In this document: piece by piece, positions 1 to 8,776 of the stretch
How positions within the stretch are numbered: position 1 is the stretch's first letter
How the letters are laid out: each line of letters starts with the position of its first letter
Source: Gnomoniopsis sp. IMI 355080
Lineage: Eukaryota > Ascomycota > Sordariomycetes > Diaporthales > Gnomoniaceae
NCBI GenBank assembly: GCA_027946555.1
Contig: JAPEVC010000436.1
Span: forward strand, 1 to 13,058
Length of the DNA stretch: 13,058 nucleotides
Direction of reading: 5' to 3'
Notes under the pieces: model-generated
Seen by the model: only the letters and a program-made list of their open reading frames with translations
The model's database searches: none
Told to the model about the DNA's origin: nothing
Program-made: the position numbers and the translations under genes

Positions 1-58
1 CCCCCCCCCAAACACCAAAAATATACTCTTCATGATGCTAACAATTAATCACTACTAG
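1..58 (+). other. 3' part of an intron in the BolA-like gene
   Basis: This is read as the tail of a spliceosomal intron whose donor lies left of the window. A branch-point-like GCTAAC sits at 37-42. The first AG downstream is at 57-58 (TACTAG), 16 nt away, a normal fungal spacing. Splicing here puts the next exon in the frame that encodes a BolA domain. A second AG with a better pyrimidine tract (CTTTTTCAG, ending at 82) lies 24 nt further on in the same phase and is the main alternative. Confidence 0.65.
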
Positions 59-297
59 GTGGCTGTGGCCAGGCTTTTTCAGTGGTAATTGTCTCTCCAG
101 AATTCGCCGGCAAGAATTCCCTTAAAAGGCATCGTCTAGTCAACTCGGCGCTCAAGGACGAAATCGCTGCCATTCATGCCTGGACAGCCAAATGTCAAAC
201 TCCGGAAGAATGGCAGAAGGCCCACGCAGCCGCCGCGCCAGATGAGCCATCACTGGACGGTACGGTCGACGGCAAGGTTGAGGGCACCACGGCTTAG
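59..297 (+). CDS. BolA-family Fe-S cluster assembly factor, last exon (partial)
   Basis: BolA proteins partner monothiol glutaredoxins and help deliver iron-sulfur clusters; mitochondrial members act in late [4Fe-4S] transfer. The exon encodes 78 full codons to a TAG at 295-297, beginning with the second and third bases of a split codon. It reads GCGQAF, then VVIVSPEF, KRHRLVN, and HAWTAKCQTPEEW. These match the BolA order: a Cys/His loop, a beta strand, the RHR(L)VN helix with the invariant His (codon 73-75 of the exon region by order, not checked by alignment), then the IHA strand and TPEEW. The Cys in GCG is the feature of BOLA2/BOLA3 (Bol3/Aim1) proteins rather than the His of BOLA1, but the TPEEW ending recalls Bol1, so the subtype is uncertain. 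A hydrophilic, Ala/Gly-rich tail of about 25 residues follows the domain. The N-terminus, and so any mitochondrial presequence, is outside the window. The gene converges on the ORP gene. Confidence 0.88.
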
Positions 298-1522
298 ACC
301 GACACTGCCCCGCCTCAGACCGAGTCATAAAATTGATAATGCTGCCGAGGATGATGAGAGGAAAGACGCTACCCAGCAAGAGAAATGGATAGCCATCGTT
401 GCGAGGAAACTCAAGTCGAACCATTTACACCATAATGGATCATCTTTCCAAACATCTGAACTGCCTTGCTTACCGGGGACAGCATCGCGAAGTCTTCTTA
501 CTACTACCAAATGTCCGACACGTGCATTTTACCATACCCAGCCAGTACACCGCGTCTACGTCTCTCAGGTATCGAGACTGGTGGCCTAGCTAAATGCAGG
601 CACTTGCGATGAGGGGACACATGCAAATGAACCCATCTCGAACTGCTTCTTCGCGGTCTCTGCCCGAGTAAGACTACCTGCGCCCAACAGCGCCAACGCT
701 TCGAACGCTTACGTATGTGACGGCGTTAATGGCTCTTTACCCATAGCAAAGGTGCTTGAAAGTGATGGATGCGGACTATGAAGTTTCTCCCGTTTTCTGT
801 CATCCTTGTCTTGGCAGAAGTCTTTGCTCACTGTAGACTGTTGCCACCGAGATGTCTCAAGAAGCCGAGCGGGCAAAAGTTTCTGCCACGTTAGGCGTTA
901 GGAGAACTCTTTGGCCAATTTCATTCCCTTCTCTGTCTGACACTGATCATCACTTCAGAGGGCTGTCCTGCATCCTAACTGGGGAAGAAACCTTGTTCGA
1001 TCTACCCCAATAGCTTTCTGTTTCCACGTTCAAGGGCTCCCTTTCGGGACTGCGAACGTTAAGAGGGAATAGGCATTGATTGAACCCCTTAAAAATCGAG
1101 TAGCCGCGCCCAGAAGATCCGGCACCAATCGCTTTTTTCGTTGATACTCTGAAGAACGTAAAACCCTGCCTTGAATCTACGGAAAAGGTATGTGTCTGAG
1201 CCTCATTTCTACTACCTGAAAGCACAACCAACTTCGGACCGTGAACAATGTCTGGATATGCGCAGCGGAATTACATGTGTACCTGTGTATAGATATATAC
1301 CGTTCCTGCCATGTCCAGCAGGGGATGAGAGACTCCACAAAAATGAAGGCAAAATGAGAAAAACTCCTGGCCCCACACCAGAGGCTATGCAAGCCGAATA
1401 GAGAGAGCGGACGGATATCGTCATCGCCTTGCACCAAATGCAAGATAACCAAAAAGCCTCCCCAGGCCCAATTCTTGGGCACAAACCCAATATGTCTATA
1501 GTCATCAACTCGTGCGGCCTTC
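298..1522. other. convergent intergenic region (two 3' UTRs)
   Basis: This lies between the stop of the BolA-like gene and the stop of the ORP gene, so it should hold both 3' UTRs. An AT-rich stretch (ATAAAATTGATAAT, 327-340) lies 30 nt past the BolA stop. A TATATA at 1294-1299 lies about 225 nt past the ORP stop and could be a 3'-end efficiency element. Open frames here, such as minus 950-1231 (93 codons, non-ATG start) and minus 1177-1554, resemble no family I know. No tRNA or other RNA gene was found. Confidence 0.6.
1466..1480 (-). other. small hairpin in the ORP 3' UTR
   Basis: GCCCAA and TTGGGC form a perfect 6-bp inverted repeat around a 3-nt loop, about 45 nt after the ORP stop codon on the minus strand. 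In RNA it would be a compact GC-containing stem. Arms this short occur by chance many times in 13 kb, so function is not implied. Confidence 0.25.
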
Positions 1523-3137
1523 TCAAGGGACAATACCGTCCATACTCCAATCACCCTTCTGTGCTCTTCTCAGAACCTCCCGTCCCTTCTCGGTCAACTC
1601 TGGCTTTCCGCCATTGCCAGTAACTTGTTCAAAGTAGACAGGCTTGAATTCGATGCCTGCCTTCTCCCTTTCCCGGGCCTTTTCCCGCTGGGCTTCTTCG
1701 AGATCCTGTTTGATGGTTGTGGCTTTGGAGAATTGCTTCGAGTGGATAGCCTCGGTAACGCCGCTCCAGAGTTTGAGCGACTCGTGGTCGAGTTGCTCGT
1801 CCAAAGGTGGCAGAGACTTGGGGGCCACGCTGAGAGGGGCAATGTCTATGATGGTCGTGCGAGCTTCTGTCGGGTGGGATTCCTGGAGTATGACGTTAGT
1901 GATAGATCTTGAGAGACCAGAAAATGGTCGGAGAAGCAACACTGAGCTGAGAACTCACAAGTGGCTTTGGACCCATGGTAAACTGGATCTTTTCCTTCCA
2001 GGCACCGCCTAATCTCACAACAATATCCTCGTCGGGAACGTCCTTAATCTTGACCTTGTCGTCATTCTCAGGGTCGTATTTGAAGATGATGCCCTCCATC
2101 TTGTTGGTAGACCCTCTCAGCCAGCCCTCGTCAAAGTAGTTCAAGATTGCCTTCAATTTGGTGTTGGGACAGGTGATGTAGGCGGTATCGCCTACAGTGA
2201 CGCTAAGCGAACCACGAAACAGACCGCCCAGGTGTGCAGCAGGGTGCTTGAGTTGGTAGGTTTCATTGTCCCTTTTTTCCAATGTGATGAATATGCCCAG
2301 ATTGTGCTCTCCGGGGCTGACTTTGATGGACGTTCCGGTGAACTTTGCGCTGATTTGGTCGAAGCCTCGGGCGTAGATGCCCTTCTGGGGACAGTCGACC
2401 CAGAAGGCGCTGACGGGCGGGTGATGAGAGGTCTGCTCGGTCAGATAGGATACGCGGACGGGCGCTGCAGAGGATTTGCCAGTCTGGGGCACCGAGACAG
2501 TGGATGCGGCTCTCGAGCCCCCGGAGCCGAGTCCAGAGGGTATGTTCTGCTTTGCGGACTTGACGCTGGATGCACTACTACCGGGCACACTACCACCAGC
2601 AGTAAGTTCCTTTGTGGCGATCCTCGGCGCACTGTCCTCCGTTTCCCAATTACACTGCAACAAAAGTATGGTGTCAGCACAGATATCCCAAAGTCCAGGG
2701 ATGGCGGGACAGGTACCCTGAAGAATTCGCCGAGGCAAGAGTTATATGGCTTGCAGGGCTTGCCCTTTGCGTACTTCAAGTCCTTTGTGAACCAGAAGCG
2801 GCAAACTTCCAGCATACGGTCAACGGGGTCGTCAGAGGTACCTATAGCGATGAAGGCATTGGGGGCATCGAGATAGTTCCAGTATTCGAGGTTGGGGGTG
2901 GGCTCAAGCAGCTGGGAGGGCAGCGAGAAGCGGACGGAGGCGAGATCTGCGACGCCAATGAACCTGTAGGAGAGGCAGAGGGAAGATTAGTCAGTGGCGG
3001 CCAAAGGGAGCAGGAGAGACTCGGAGCGAGCAAACGGACTTCTTGAGGATGCCAATGAAGATGCGCAACTTGGAGCTGTCGCTATGGTTCTCCTCGGGAG
3101 GCTGTATAGTTGGGGGCGGTGTCGAGGCGGATGCCAT
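1523..3137 (-). CDS. oxysterol-binding-related protein (short ORP/Osh lipid-transfer protein), 4 exons
   Basis: Predicted 466-aa protein from exons 3137-3040, 2963-2717, 2654-1959 and 1882-1523 (stop 1525-1523). The family moves sterol or phosphatidylserine between membranes in exchange for PI4P, often at contact sites. Visible motifs are LPSQLLEP (residues 47-54, lid-side strand), KPYNSCLGE (104-112), the family signature EQTSHHPPVSAF (188-199), and a helix with K405, E409 and R413. The His pair (192-193) and this Lys/Glu/Arg triad match the PI4P head-group ligands known from yeast Osh4. There is no PH, ankyrin, FFAT or transmembrane segment, so this is a bare lipid-binding domain of near-usual length (Osh4 is 434 aa). 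LPSQLLEP and GEFFRCNW are closer to Osh6/Osh7 and ORP5/8 proteins than to Osh4, so phosphatidylserine is a possible cargo; that is inference. A Ser/Gly-rich insert (about 126-178) precedes the signature. The start ATG has a strong fungal context (CCACCATGGC). The frame holds across all four exons. Confidence 0.95.
1883..1958 (-). other. ORP intron 3 (76 bp)
   Basis: Donor GTGAGT, branch CACTAAC, acceptor CTCCAG; all close to fungal consensus. It lies between codons 347 and 348. Reading through adds 20 unrelated residues and then a stop, which would remove the C-terminal 119 residues, including the Lys-Glu-Arg helix. Confidence 0.93.
2655..2716 (-). other. ORP intron 2 (62 bp)
   Basis: Donor GTACCT, branch-like GCTGAC, acceptor TTGCAG. 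It lies between codons 115 and 116 and joins GEFFR to CNWETED, which restores the conserved GE-F-C-W order seen in ORPs. Its length is not a multiple of three, so retention would shift the frame. Confidence 0.92.
2964..3039 (-). other. ORP intron 1 (76 bp)
   Basis: It splits the codon of Lys33. The donor GTCCGT departs from the usual GTRNGT; the branch region is CTGACTAAT and the acceptor is CTACAG. Reading through gives a stop 15 codons later (CGCCAC-TGA), while removal joins ILKK to FIGVADLASV, which continues the ORP family pattern. Confidence 0.88.
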
Positions 3138-3419
3138 GGTGGCGGAGGATGGGGGGCTCGGGTGCCCGGGACGGAAGTGGAGGGTGCGATGCTGTGTTAT
3201 GGAAGCTATCTTGGAAAAGAGAGCGGCAGTCAGGAAAGGGAGAATGTCTAAAAGGGGTGGCGACGAGACGAAACAAAGTCGACACAGGCGCCCGTATCAA
3301 TGGTCTATTTTTCTCCGAAGCGACAGGCGGCAGGCAAGCGAAATGAAGGATGACGATGAGGATGATGAAGATGAAGACAAAAGCCGAGGAATAAGAGGTA
3401 GAGGATAGTGGCGTATGCG
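3138..3419 (-). promoter_or_regulatory. pyrimidine-rich, ATG-free leader/promoter of the ORP gene
   Basis: On the minus strand this stretch is rich in C and T, as is common around fungal transcription starts. It has no ATG in any frame from 3138 up to a CAT (plus strand) at 3420-3422, so the first AUG of any transcript starting here would be the annotated start. The exact transcription start and any TATA element are not resolvable by eye. Confidence 0.55.
3349..3378 (+). repeat. imperfect GAT/GAA microsatellite
   Basis: About 30 bp of near-repeating GATGA units (GATGACGATGAGGATGATGA and on), which is a CT-rich CATC/CTTC tract on the ORP sense strand. It sits about 215-240 bp before the ORP start codon. 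Such tracts are common in fungal promoters and unstable in length. Confidence 0.7.
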
Positions 3420-3625
3420 CATATGCAAAACAGGGCAGGCAGGGTGAGGAAAGGAGTTGACTAGGCGTAGGTGTAGATATTTAGGTCCGCGATAGGAGGG
3501 GAGCAGCGGTGACGAGCGGATGCGAGTTTGGTGTTGCAGAGCAGCTCGCCAAAAAAGGACACGGCCTTGTCAATGCAGAATGCAGATTCAAGCACACTAG
3601 TGAGGTCGGAGGTCCTGAGCCGGTG

Positions 3626-3662
3626 CCTAGGCCTAGGTTCAGATTAGTACGACCTGCCTAGG
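3626..3662. repeat. cluster of three CCTAGG palindromes
   Basis: CCTAGG occurs at 3626-3631, 3632-3637 and 3657-3662. Four more lie further right at 4575, 5212, 10529 and 10877, and none occurs in the first 3.6 kb. Short CCTAGG/TACCTAGG words are frequent in intergenic DNA of several Sordariomycetes (general knowledge). No function is inferred. Confidence 0.5.
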
Positions 3663-3798
3663 TGCTGAACGCATGCATCCAACACACAAACAGACTGCGC
3701 CTGATACGCAATCGGACCCTGAGGAGCAGCACAGCGATAAGCAAGCAGGGATTGTTTTGGAGGGGTTTCAAGCCTTCTTTTCATCCCGAGATGCCACA

Positions 3799-3817
3799 CC
3801 TCACCTCACCTCACCTC
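3799..3817 (+). repeat. CCTCA tandem repeat
   Basis: A little under four perfect copies of the 5-bp unit CCTCA. It is a simple repeat in non-coding DNA with no other association seen. Confidence 0.85.
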
Positions 3818-4767
3818 CGGCAGACATCAAAAGGTTTACAAATCACGCTATTGGCAACCAGTCACAAGTCCACAAGGGGTTCCTGTCACCTCCCGTGCAC
3901 ACATCCTCCAACAGCTGTGCCTTGCTCATGCCACATGACTCCCAGCCAATGCATCTTTTGCTGCCAATCATCCGCCCACATGCTGTACAGCCTGGCTGAA
4001 ACCGTCTTCCTAAAACATGCTGACTAAGATCAAAGACAACCTTCTCTTGACCTGGATTAGTAGGGCCCGACTTCCTTATGAGGCACCTACACTGCCAAGC
4101 ATACTACTGTCTACTAGGCAGTATATAGAACCAGCACAGCAGTAACATTTACCACTGTATTTGCTGTGACATTGCTCCCTAATAGCACAATCTCATAACC
4201 AAAGACACCTCTCTCAAGCCAGATGTTCAATCTTCAGTCACCAGCATATATTCCTTCATAACGTCGTCCTCTGGTGAGCCAATGGCTACGAAGCCGGTCT
4301 TACCACACGTGTCGTGTGTCAGACCCCGTCACCCATGGCCTGAAGGCTATACTTGCGCTTGTAATTGCACCGTCTTAATTTCCCAACACCTCAACAGTGT
4401 ATCCACTAGCTAGCAGCCAGTGAGAGCCCCTGCCCCAAATCAACTGAAGGTATCTACAAATACCAGGCATGGCCTAGTGCGGGTTCTCAACCCATCTCTA
4501 CTTTATCCCGGTTGAGACTCGGCAACAGGTGGGGTATGTCCTACTTATTAGGCAAGCCTCGCATTGTTGTGGAGCCTAGGCAATGTGGCTTGTGGTCTCT
4601 TTCTATAGATGCCAAATGCACTCTCATTATATATCTAGAATTCACCTACCTCCCTGATGACAGCGAGGGAAGAAGGGTACTATCATCACCTACTCACGAC
4701 CTAGATAGTAGACTAGCTAATTTTGATCTCCTTTGGTATGCTCATCTTGCTTTCGTCTTCCAGCACG

Positions 4768-4780
4768 TTATTATTATTAT
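4768..4780 (+). repeat. TTA trinucleotide repeat
   Basis: Just over four copies of TTA in a row. It is a short microsatellite in non-coding DNA. Confidence 0.8.
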
Positions 4781-5228
4781 CCAGCAACTGGTCCAACAAT
4801 CGATTCAAAGAGAGTCTTTGATAAGAGTGGTTTCATATGACCGCCCGGGGCGATTTTCAGGTTGTGTAGCCGCCATCGGTCATGTAATCGATCAGGTCTA
4901 AAATGTAGAGTGCTATGTTCCCGTATAAGCTTCAGGGCTCAGCATCTATGGCATGTTTAATCAAACTGCAGAGAAAAGGTGTGGGGGTCCGGATATTTGC
5001 TATTTTCGTAAGTCGTTGAATAATTTTAGAGACAAAGCATCCGTTGCTATTGTCCGTTTACCCTTTTGCTTCGGGGAGAATGCGTTGTTCCTTTCTCGCA
5101 TGTGACGGCATTTGAACAAGGAAATTCATTGCCCACTGCGCCTGGTACTTTAACCATGCAATGTCATCGGCGAGGATGGTATGCCTGGTATGCGTAGAAG
5201 ATTCCCATACACCTAGGGGAGCAAGGCT

Positions 5229-5238
5229 CCCCCCCCCC
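5229..5238 (+). repeat. poly-C run of 10
   Basis: Ten consecutive C residues in non-coding sequence. The window also opens with nine C residues (1-9), inside the BolA intron. Such runs are prone to sequencing length error. Confidence 0.85.
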
Positions 5239-5670
5239 TCATGGCCGCGGAAATTCTGGAACCACTCGTATGTCGAATTGGTGAGTGTACATCGTGGATA
5301 TGACGGGAACAGTTACACGAGTTGAAGGTGTTGACTGCAAGCGTAGTGTGACTCCATTTTACACTTCTCACCTTTTGTAACCCTCCTGTGCTCTCCCTAG
5401 CCTCCAATCTCCAAGATGGATGTCTTTGACAGGTGTGGCTGATGGATTCTATGTCTAGCATGGAAATGTTTTGTTCCACTTGAATATGTCCCAGCATCTG
5501 CGTAATCAGATATCCTGGGTGTTCCACTGGTGAGGCCTTCACCGGGCGCCCAGGCACCATGTCTGATGCAGCATCTCAGCTACACTGATCGCTTATACAC
5601 TGTATATGTGGCTGGTTGACGCATCTATTGGTCCGGGGAGACCAGGTCATTGCCCGGAATAGGTGCTGCT

Positions 5671-5690
5671 AGGAGTGCGAAGGAGTGCGA
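5671..5690 (+). repeat. 10-bp perfect tandem duplication
   Basis: AGGAGTGCGA is present twice in direct succession. This is a small local duplication, probably from replication slippage, in non-coding DNA. Confidence 0.85.
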
Positions 5691-6767
5691 GGGATAATCC
5701 GTCTCCTAGATAAGGTTGCTTATGATAAGATTTGATCTGTAGGTGTTGTATTCGTTTGTTGGTAATCACCCTGACATGATGTTGATTGAGGGAAGTTCTA
5801 GTATGAGAAGGCCTGGCCCGGCTGAACAAGTCCTGTCAATCAACAACATCTGTCGCTGCTCTCATCTTCCTACATAGGTACGCTCTTAAAGCCAAAAGAA
5901 CCTACCTACCTGGCAAGGAAACCGGGTAGAAGTTATCCTTAGAACAAACTGGGAGTCAGTTGGCCGGCTGTTGGGACGTCTATGAAATGATGCTTTCCCC
6001 CACAGCAGTAGCCCGTGGAAAAGATTGATGCATTATGTGGAGGCCTTGGAACCTTTCCAAATGCAGGCATGAGGAAGCCTGCGGTCTGTCATTGTCCATG
6101 GTCTACTGTGGCTCAGGGAATATGTGTCGGAAGGGGTGACATTCCATTCTCAATAGCGAACAAGAACCGCCATAGACCCCAAGGGCTCGACCTAAGAGAA
6201 GGACAGCGTCATCTGGAGATTGGAGTCTGGCACGGTAGCCACGCAAGATGCGTGCCAACTCCTCGAAGATCGTCACCATCAGAGTAAGCTGAGAAATCAT
6301 TACCATTCAAGTCTCAGGAGACAAGGCTAGGCCCAACATGCTTGCTGAAATCGCACCTACATAGATAGACCGCCCAAAATTCATATGTCTAGAGACCAAA
6401 TTCACCATGGATAAACGAATTAGAGGAGGCGCAGCCAGGACGGCGGGGTTCAATGGCCATTGTAGCATCCTTTGTCTACCTAAGTATTGTACTGACGAAG
6501 ATCAAGTACTCTCGCGATCAGTACAGCGTCTTCTCTAAGGACTACATCTACGTAGTCTGCGCGCGCTCGATGAATTATAATCACAAGATACTGTTGTACT
6601 TGAGCCTTCCTAATAACAACTGCCAAAGTAGATAATGTAGGAATATGGCGAGGTGACAAGCAAATAATTCGGGTTCTACTGGATCCAATACAGGTTACTT
6701 AGCAATTCTACGTGAGAGCCTTGTCCCTGGAAAGCTACTAGTATGTATCATACTCTTGAAGACATTC

Positions 6768-7425
6768 CTATTCTATACTGAAGGCATATATAAAGTGTAT
6801 ACTGCGTTGAATAAGGAAACCGTCTGAGATGCCGAGCCCCTGAATGGGAGCTCGAACATGCGCGCATGCATGTAGGGTTGTACATACAATTGTGCACTCT
6901 GCCGACATGATCCTTTTGGCTGTCTGGCCGCTCATCGTCCAAAAGACTCGAGACTCAAGCGGCTCGGCACTGGGAGCCTTTTCCCACTTGGTGGGAACCG
7001 CGAACATCAACATCAGGGTTCCTTCCCGGTAGATGGCAGGAAGTGTAGCGGCGGTGTGGACAGTGGGTGTTGGCGATGGCAACATCTTGCTTCGAGTTGC
7101 CCCTTCGCAAGGTACAAAGTCTCGGATCAGATGCATCACGAGCCCACTCGAAATAAGACTTGGAACAGTATATCTCTCATCTCTGAGTCAGTCGCCCGTT
7201 GACGCAACGCTTCAATGCCTTTCCAGCAGCAGGAAGTAGATCGTCGTCCAGGATGGTGCATCTATCATCGTCCACACCATGCGACGACGAGAAAACGCCG
7301 AGCCCCGGTACGTGCACACACAGTCGGTCGACACGGTCCCGTGATATGAATAGCAACAATGTGGCCACAACCCCGGCGTGGTTATCGGGAATTCTTGTGC
7401 CTTTCCCGTTCAATCCATGCAACAT
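6768..7425 (-). other. two adjoining unrecognised open frames, weak gene candidate
   Basis: Minus 7425-7177 (82 codons, ATG start) and minus 7139-6768 (123 codons, GTG start) lie close together in different frames. Neither resembles a family I know, and I found no clean donor-branch-acceptor set that would join them. Codon third positions show no strong bias. The plus strand of the same area is also fairly open (6844-7032 and 7033-7239 share a frame with one stop between). This is probably chance openness in moderately GC-rich DNA; a decayed or orphan gene is the alternative. Confidence 0.12.
6981..6997. other. 7-bp inverted repeat with 3-nt loop
   Basis: TTCCCAC and GTGGGAA around TTG would form a tight hairpin in RNA from either strand. 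A few such structures are expected by chance in a window this size, and there is no neighbouring gene to suggest a terminator or binding site. Confidence 0.3.
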
Positions 7426-8436
7426 GCCATACGTCGCAGGGAGCGAGCAGCTTCACCGCGGTACCGAGAGCATGGGAAAGTGGGTTTGCTGACCCCGATG
7501 GGAAAATTACGAGATGGCAATGTTGGAAAACAGGGAGGTGATTGGCAGGATTGGTAGCATAGAATATACGCGAGGGGGAACCAAGATGCATGTTGGTATG
7601 CAGCAGACAACTCCGAGAACCCGGAAGCGGGACGACTGCCGAAGGGTCATGATGGTCTTTGGGATAAAAAAAACCTAAAAAAGAAGCACGATTAACACGA
7701 GGTTGCTCGGCACATGTCAGGTGGCAATGCGTGGGGGAGAGGATCTAGAGAAAGGATACAGCATAAAACATGAACCCTGAGTCTATCATGCAACCGTGCG
7801 TAGGTGCGTGCTCGTGCCAGCTCGGCTAATCCGCTCCAAGGAGAACAGGCGACGATGTGGTTGGACATGGGATACTATGTATACAGGGTTTCTGGTAGCA
7901 AATGTTGAAAAATGACATCTGGATTGGCAGGTTGGGGATGTGCAACGCTCCATACGAGGTCGATCCCTCGGGCAACAGGCGAAAAGAATCATCTCAAAGG
8001 TGTAGGTGAAAGGTTTGTTCGGTCCGCTCCTCTATGGGGTGACTTGAGGTACGAGGTTGATGGGCTTGTGGGTTGACGGGTTGGCAGGCCCTATGCAGAA
8101 GCATCCCTTACCACATCGGTATATATGCAGGGTCTGCATGCGCCGATAGAGGGCAGACACTCTTGGTTGCATCCCAGGACCCCTATTTTCTGTTGTGCCT
8201 GCCAACTAGAGAAATGATCGACTTCTTTATCGAGCCCTGGAGTTGATTCTCACCCCTTCGAAGCGAACAGCGGGTCGCATAGCATGGAATTTTCGGCCCT
8301 CTGTGCTAACATTATGAAGCCGTTCAGTATTAATTGTGTGCTTATACGGTGGTAAAAGTGGCATATTGCTAGTCAGAATGTGACAACGGCTGCAACCTTG
8401 GCCATGCTTGGCTGACGGACATTTGTCGTGTGGGCG

Positions 8437-8459
8437 GAGGTCATTTCGATGATGACCTC
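8437..8459. other. 8-bp inverted repeat with 7-nt loop
   Basis: GAGGTCAT and ATGACCTC are perfect complements separated by TTCGATG. It is the longest short-loop stem I found in the spacer. About one or two of this size are expected by chance in 13 kb, so it could be a binding site, an RNA stem or nothing. Confidence 0.35.
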
Positions 8460-8759
8460 ACTGATCGGCATTGGCAATTGCTTCTAGAAAACGAGGCCGG
8501 CAATAGTCCCGGGGCTTCGGAAACACGTACCGTGTCAGGCAACGAGCTTCTGCGGGCGAGGAAAGAGAGGAGACAGATAGATACCATAGTAAAAGAGGCA
8601 TGAGATGCTCGTCGAGGATGCCGTTCCGCAGACATCGTTCTTCAGGTCAAAAGATATGTCTGCTAGTGATGGTATGTTGATTGTGCATGCCTGGTAGCGG
8701 AAGGCTGAGAATGTTCTTGTATCGACTCCGGATCCGAGCCTGGCCCCGGATTAATGCGG

Positions 8760-8776
8760 CGGACTGGCACCGTCCG
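8760..8776. promoter_or_regulatory. possible zinc-cluster factor site, CGG-N11-CCG
   Basis: CGGAC and GTCCG face each other with a 7-nt centre, so the CGG/CCG half-sites are 11 nt apart, the spacing used by Gal4-type Zn2Cys6 regulators. A palindromic CGGATCCG (8729-8736) and a 10-bp palindrome GCCGGCCGGC (8778-8787) lie nearby in a small GC-rich patch. CGG-N11-CCG alone is expected about three times by chance in this window, so the call is tentative. Confidence 0.22.

Larger units (their letters stand above)
3420..6767. other. gene-free stretch, left part of the long spacer
   Basis: I see no gene here. The longest frames (plus 4512-4901, 129 codons; plus 3662-4027; minus 5213-5560, 115 codons) have no recognisable domain and no supported splice extension. 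Composition is mixed and not conspicuously AT-rich. It holds short simple repeats (listed separately), a 10-bp C run at 5229-5238 and scattered CCTAGG words. No tRNA B box with a pairing T stem was found on either strand. Confidence 0.6.

Noticed and set aside
690..720. T-loop-like GTTCGAAGC on the minus strand, possible tRNA
   Set aside because: The putative T stem is only partly paired, and no matching acceptor stem or A box lies at the right distance. Other GTTCRA matches (7408, 1078, 993) fail the same test.
2232..3046. Long plus-strand frames opposite the ORP gene (for example 2232-2876 and 2612-3046)
   Set aside because: They are antisense shadows of the ORP exons, whose minus-strand reading gives a complete family signature.
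4512..4901. Plus frame of 129 codons
   Set aside because: Includes a translated TTA microsatellite (the IIII run) and no recognisable motif; no splice-site support and no promoter context.
6857..6868. 12-bp palindrome CATGCGCGCATG
   Set aside because: About three perfect 12-bp palindromes are expected by chance in a window this long; nothing nearby gives it meaning.
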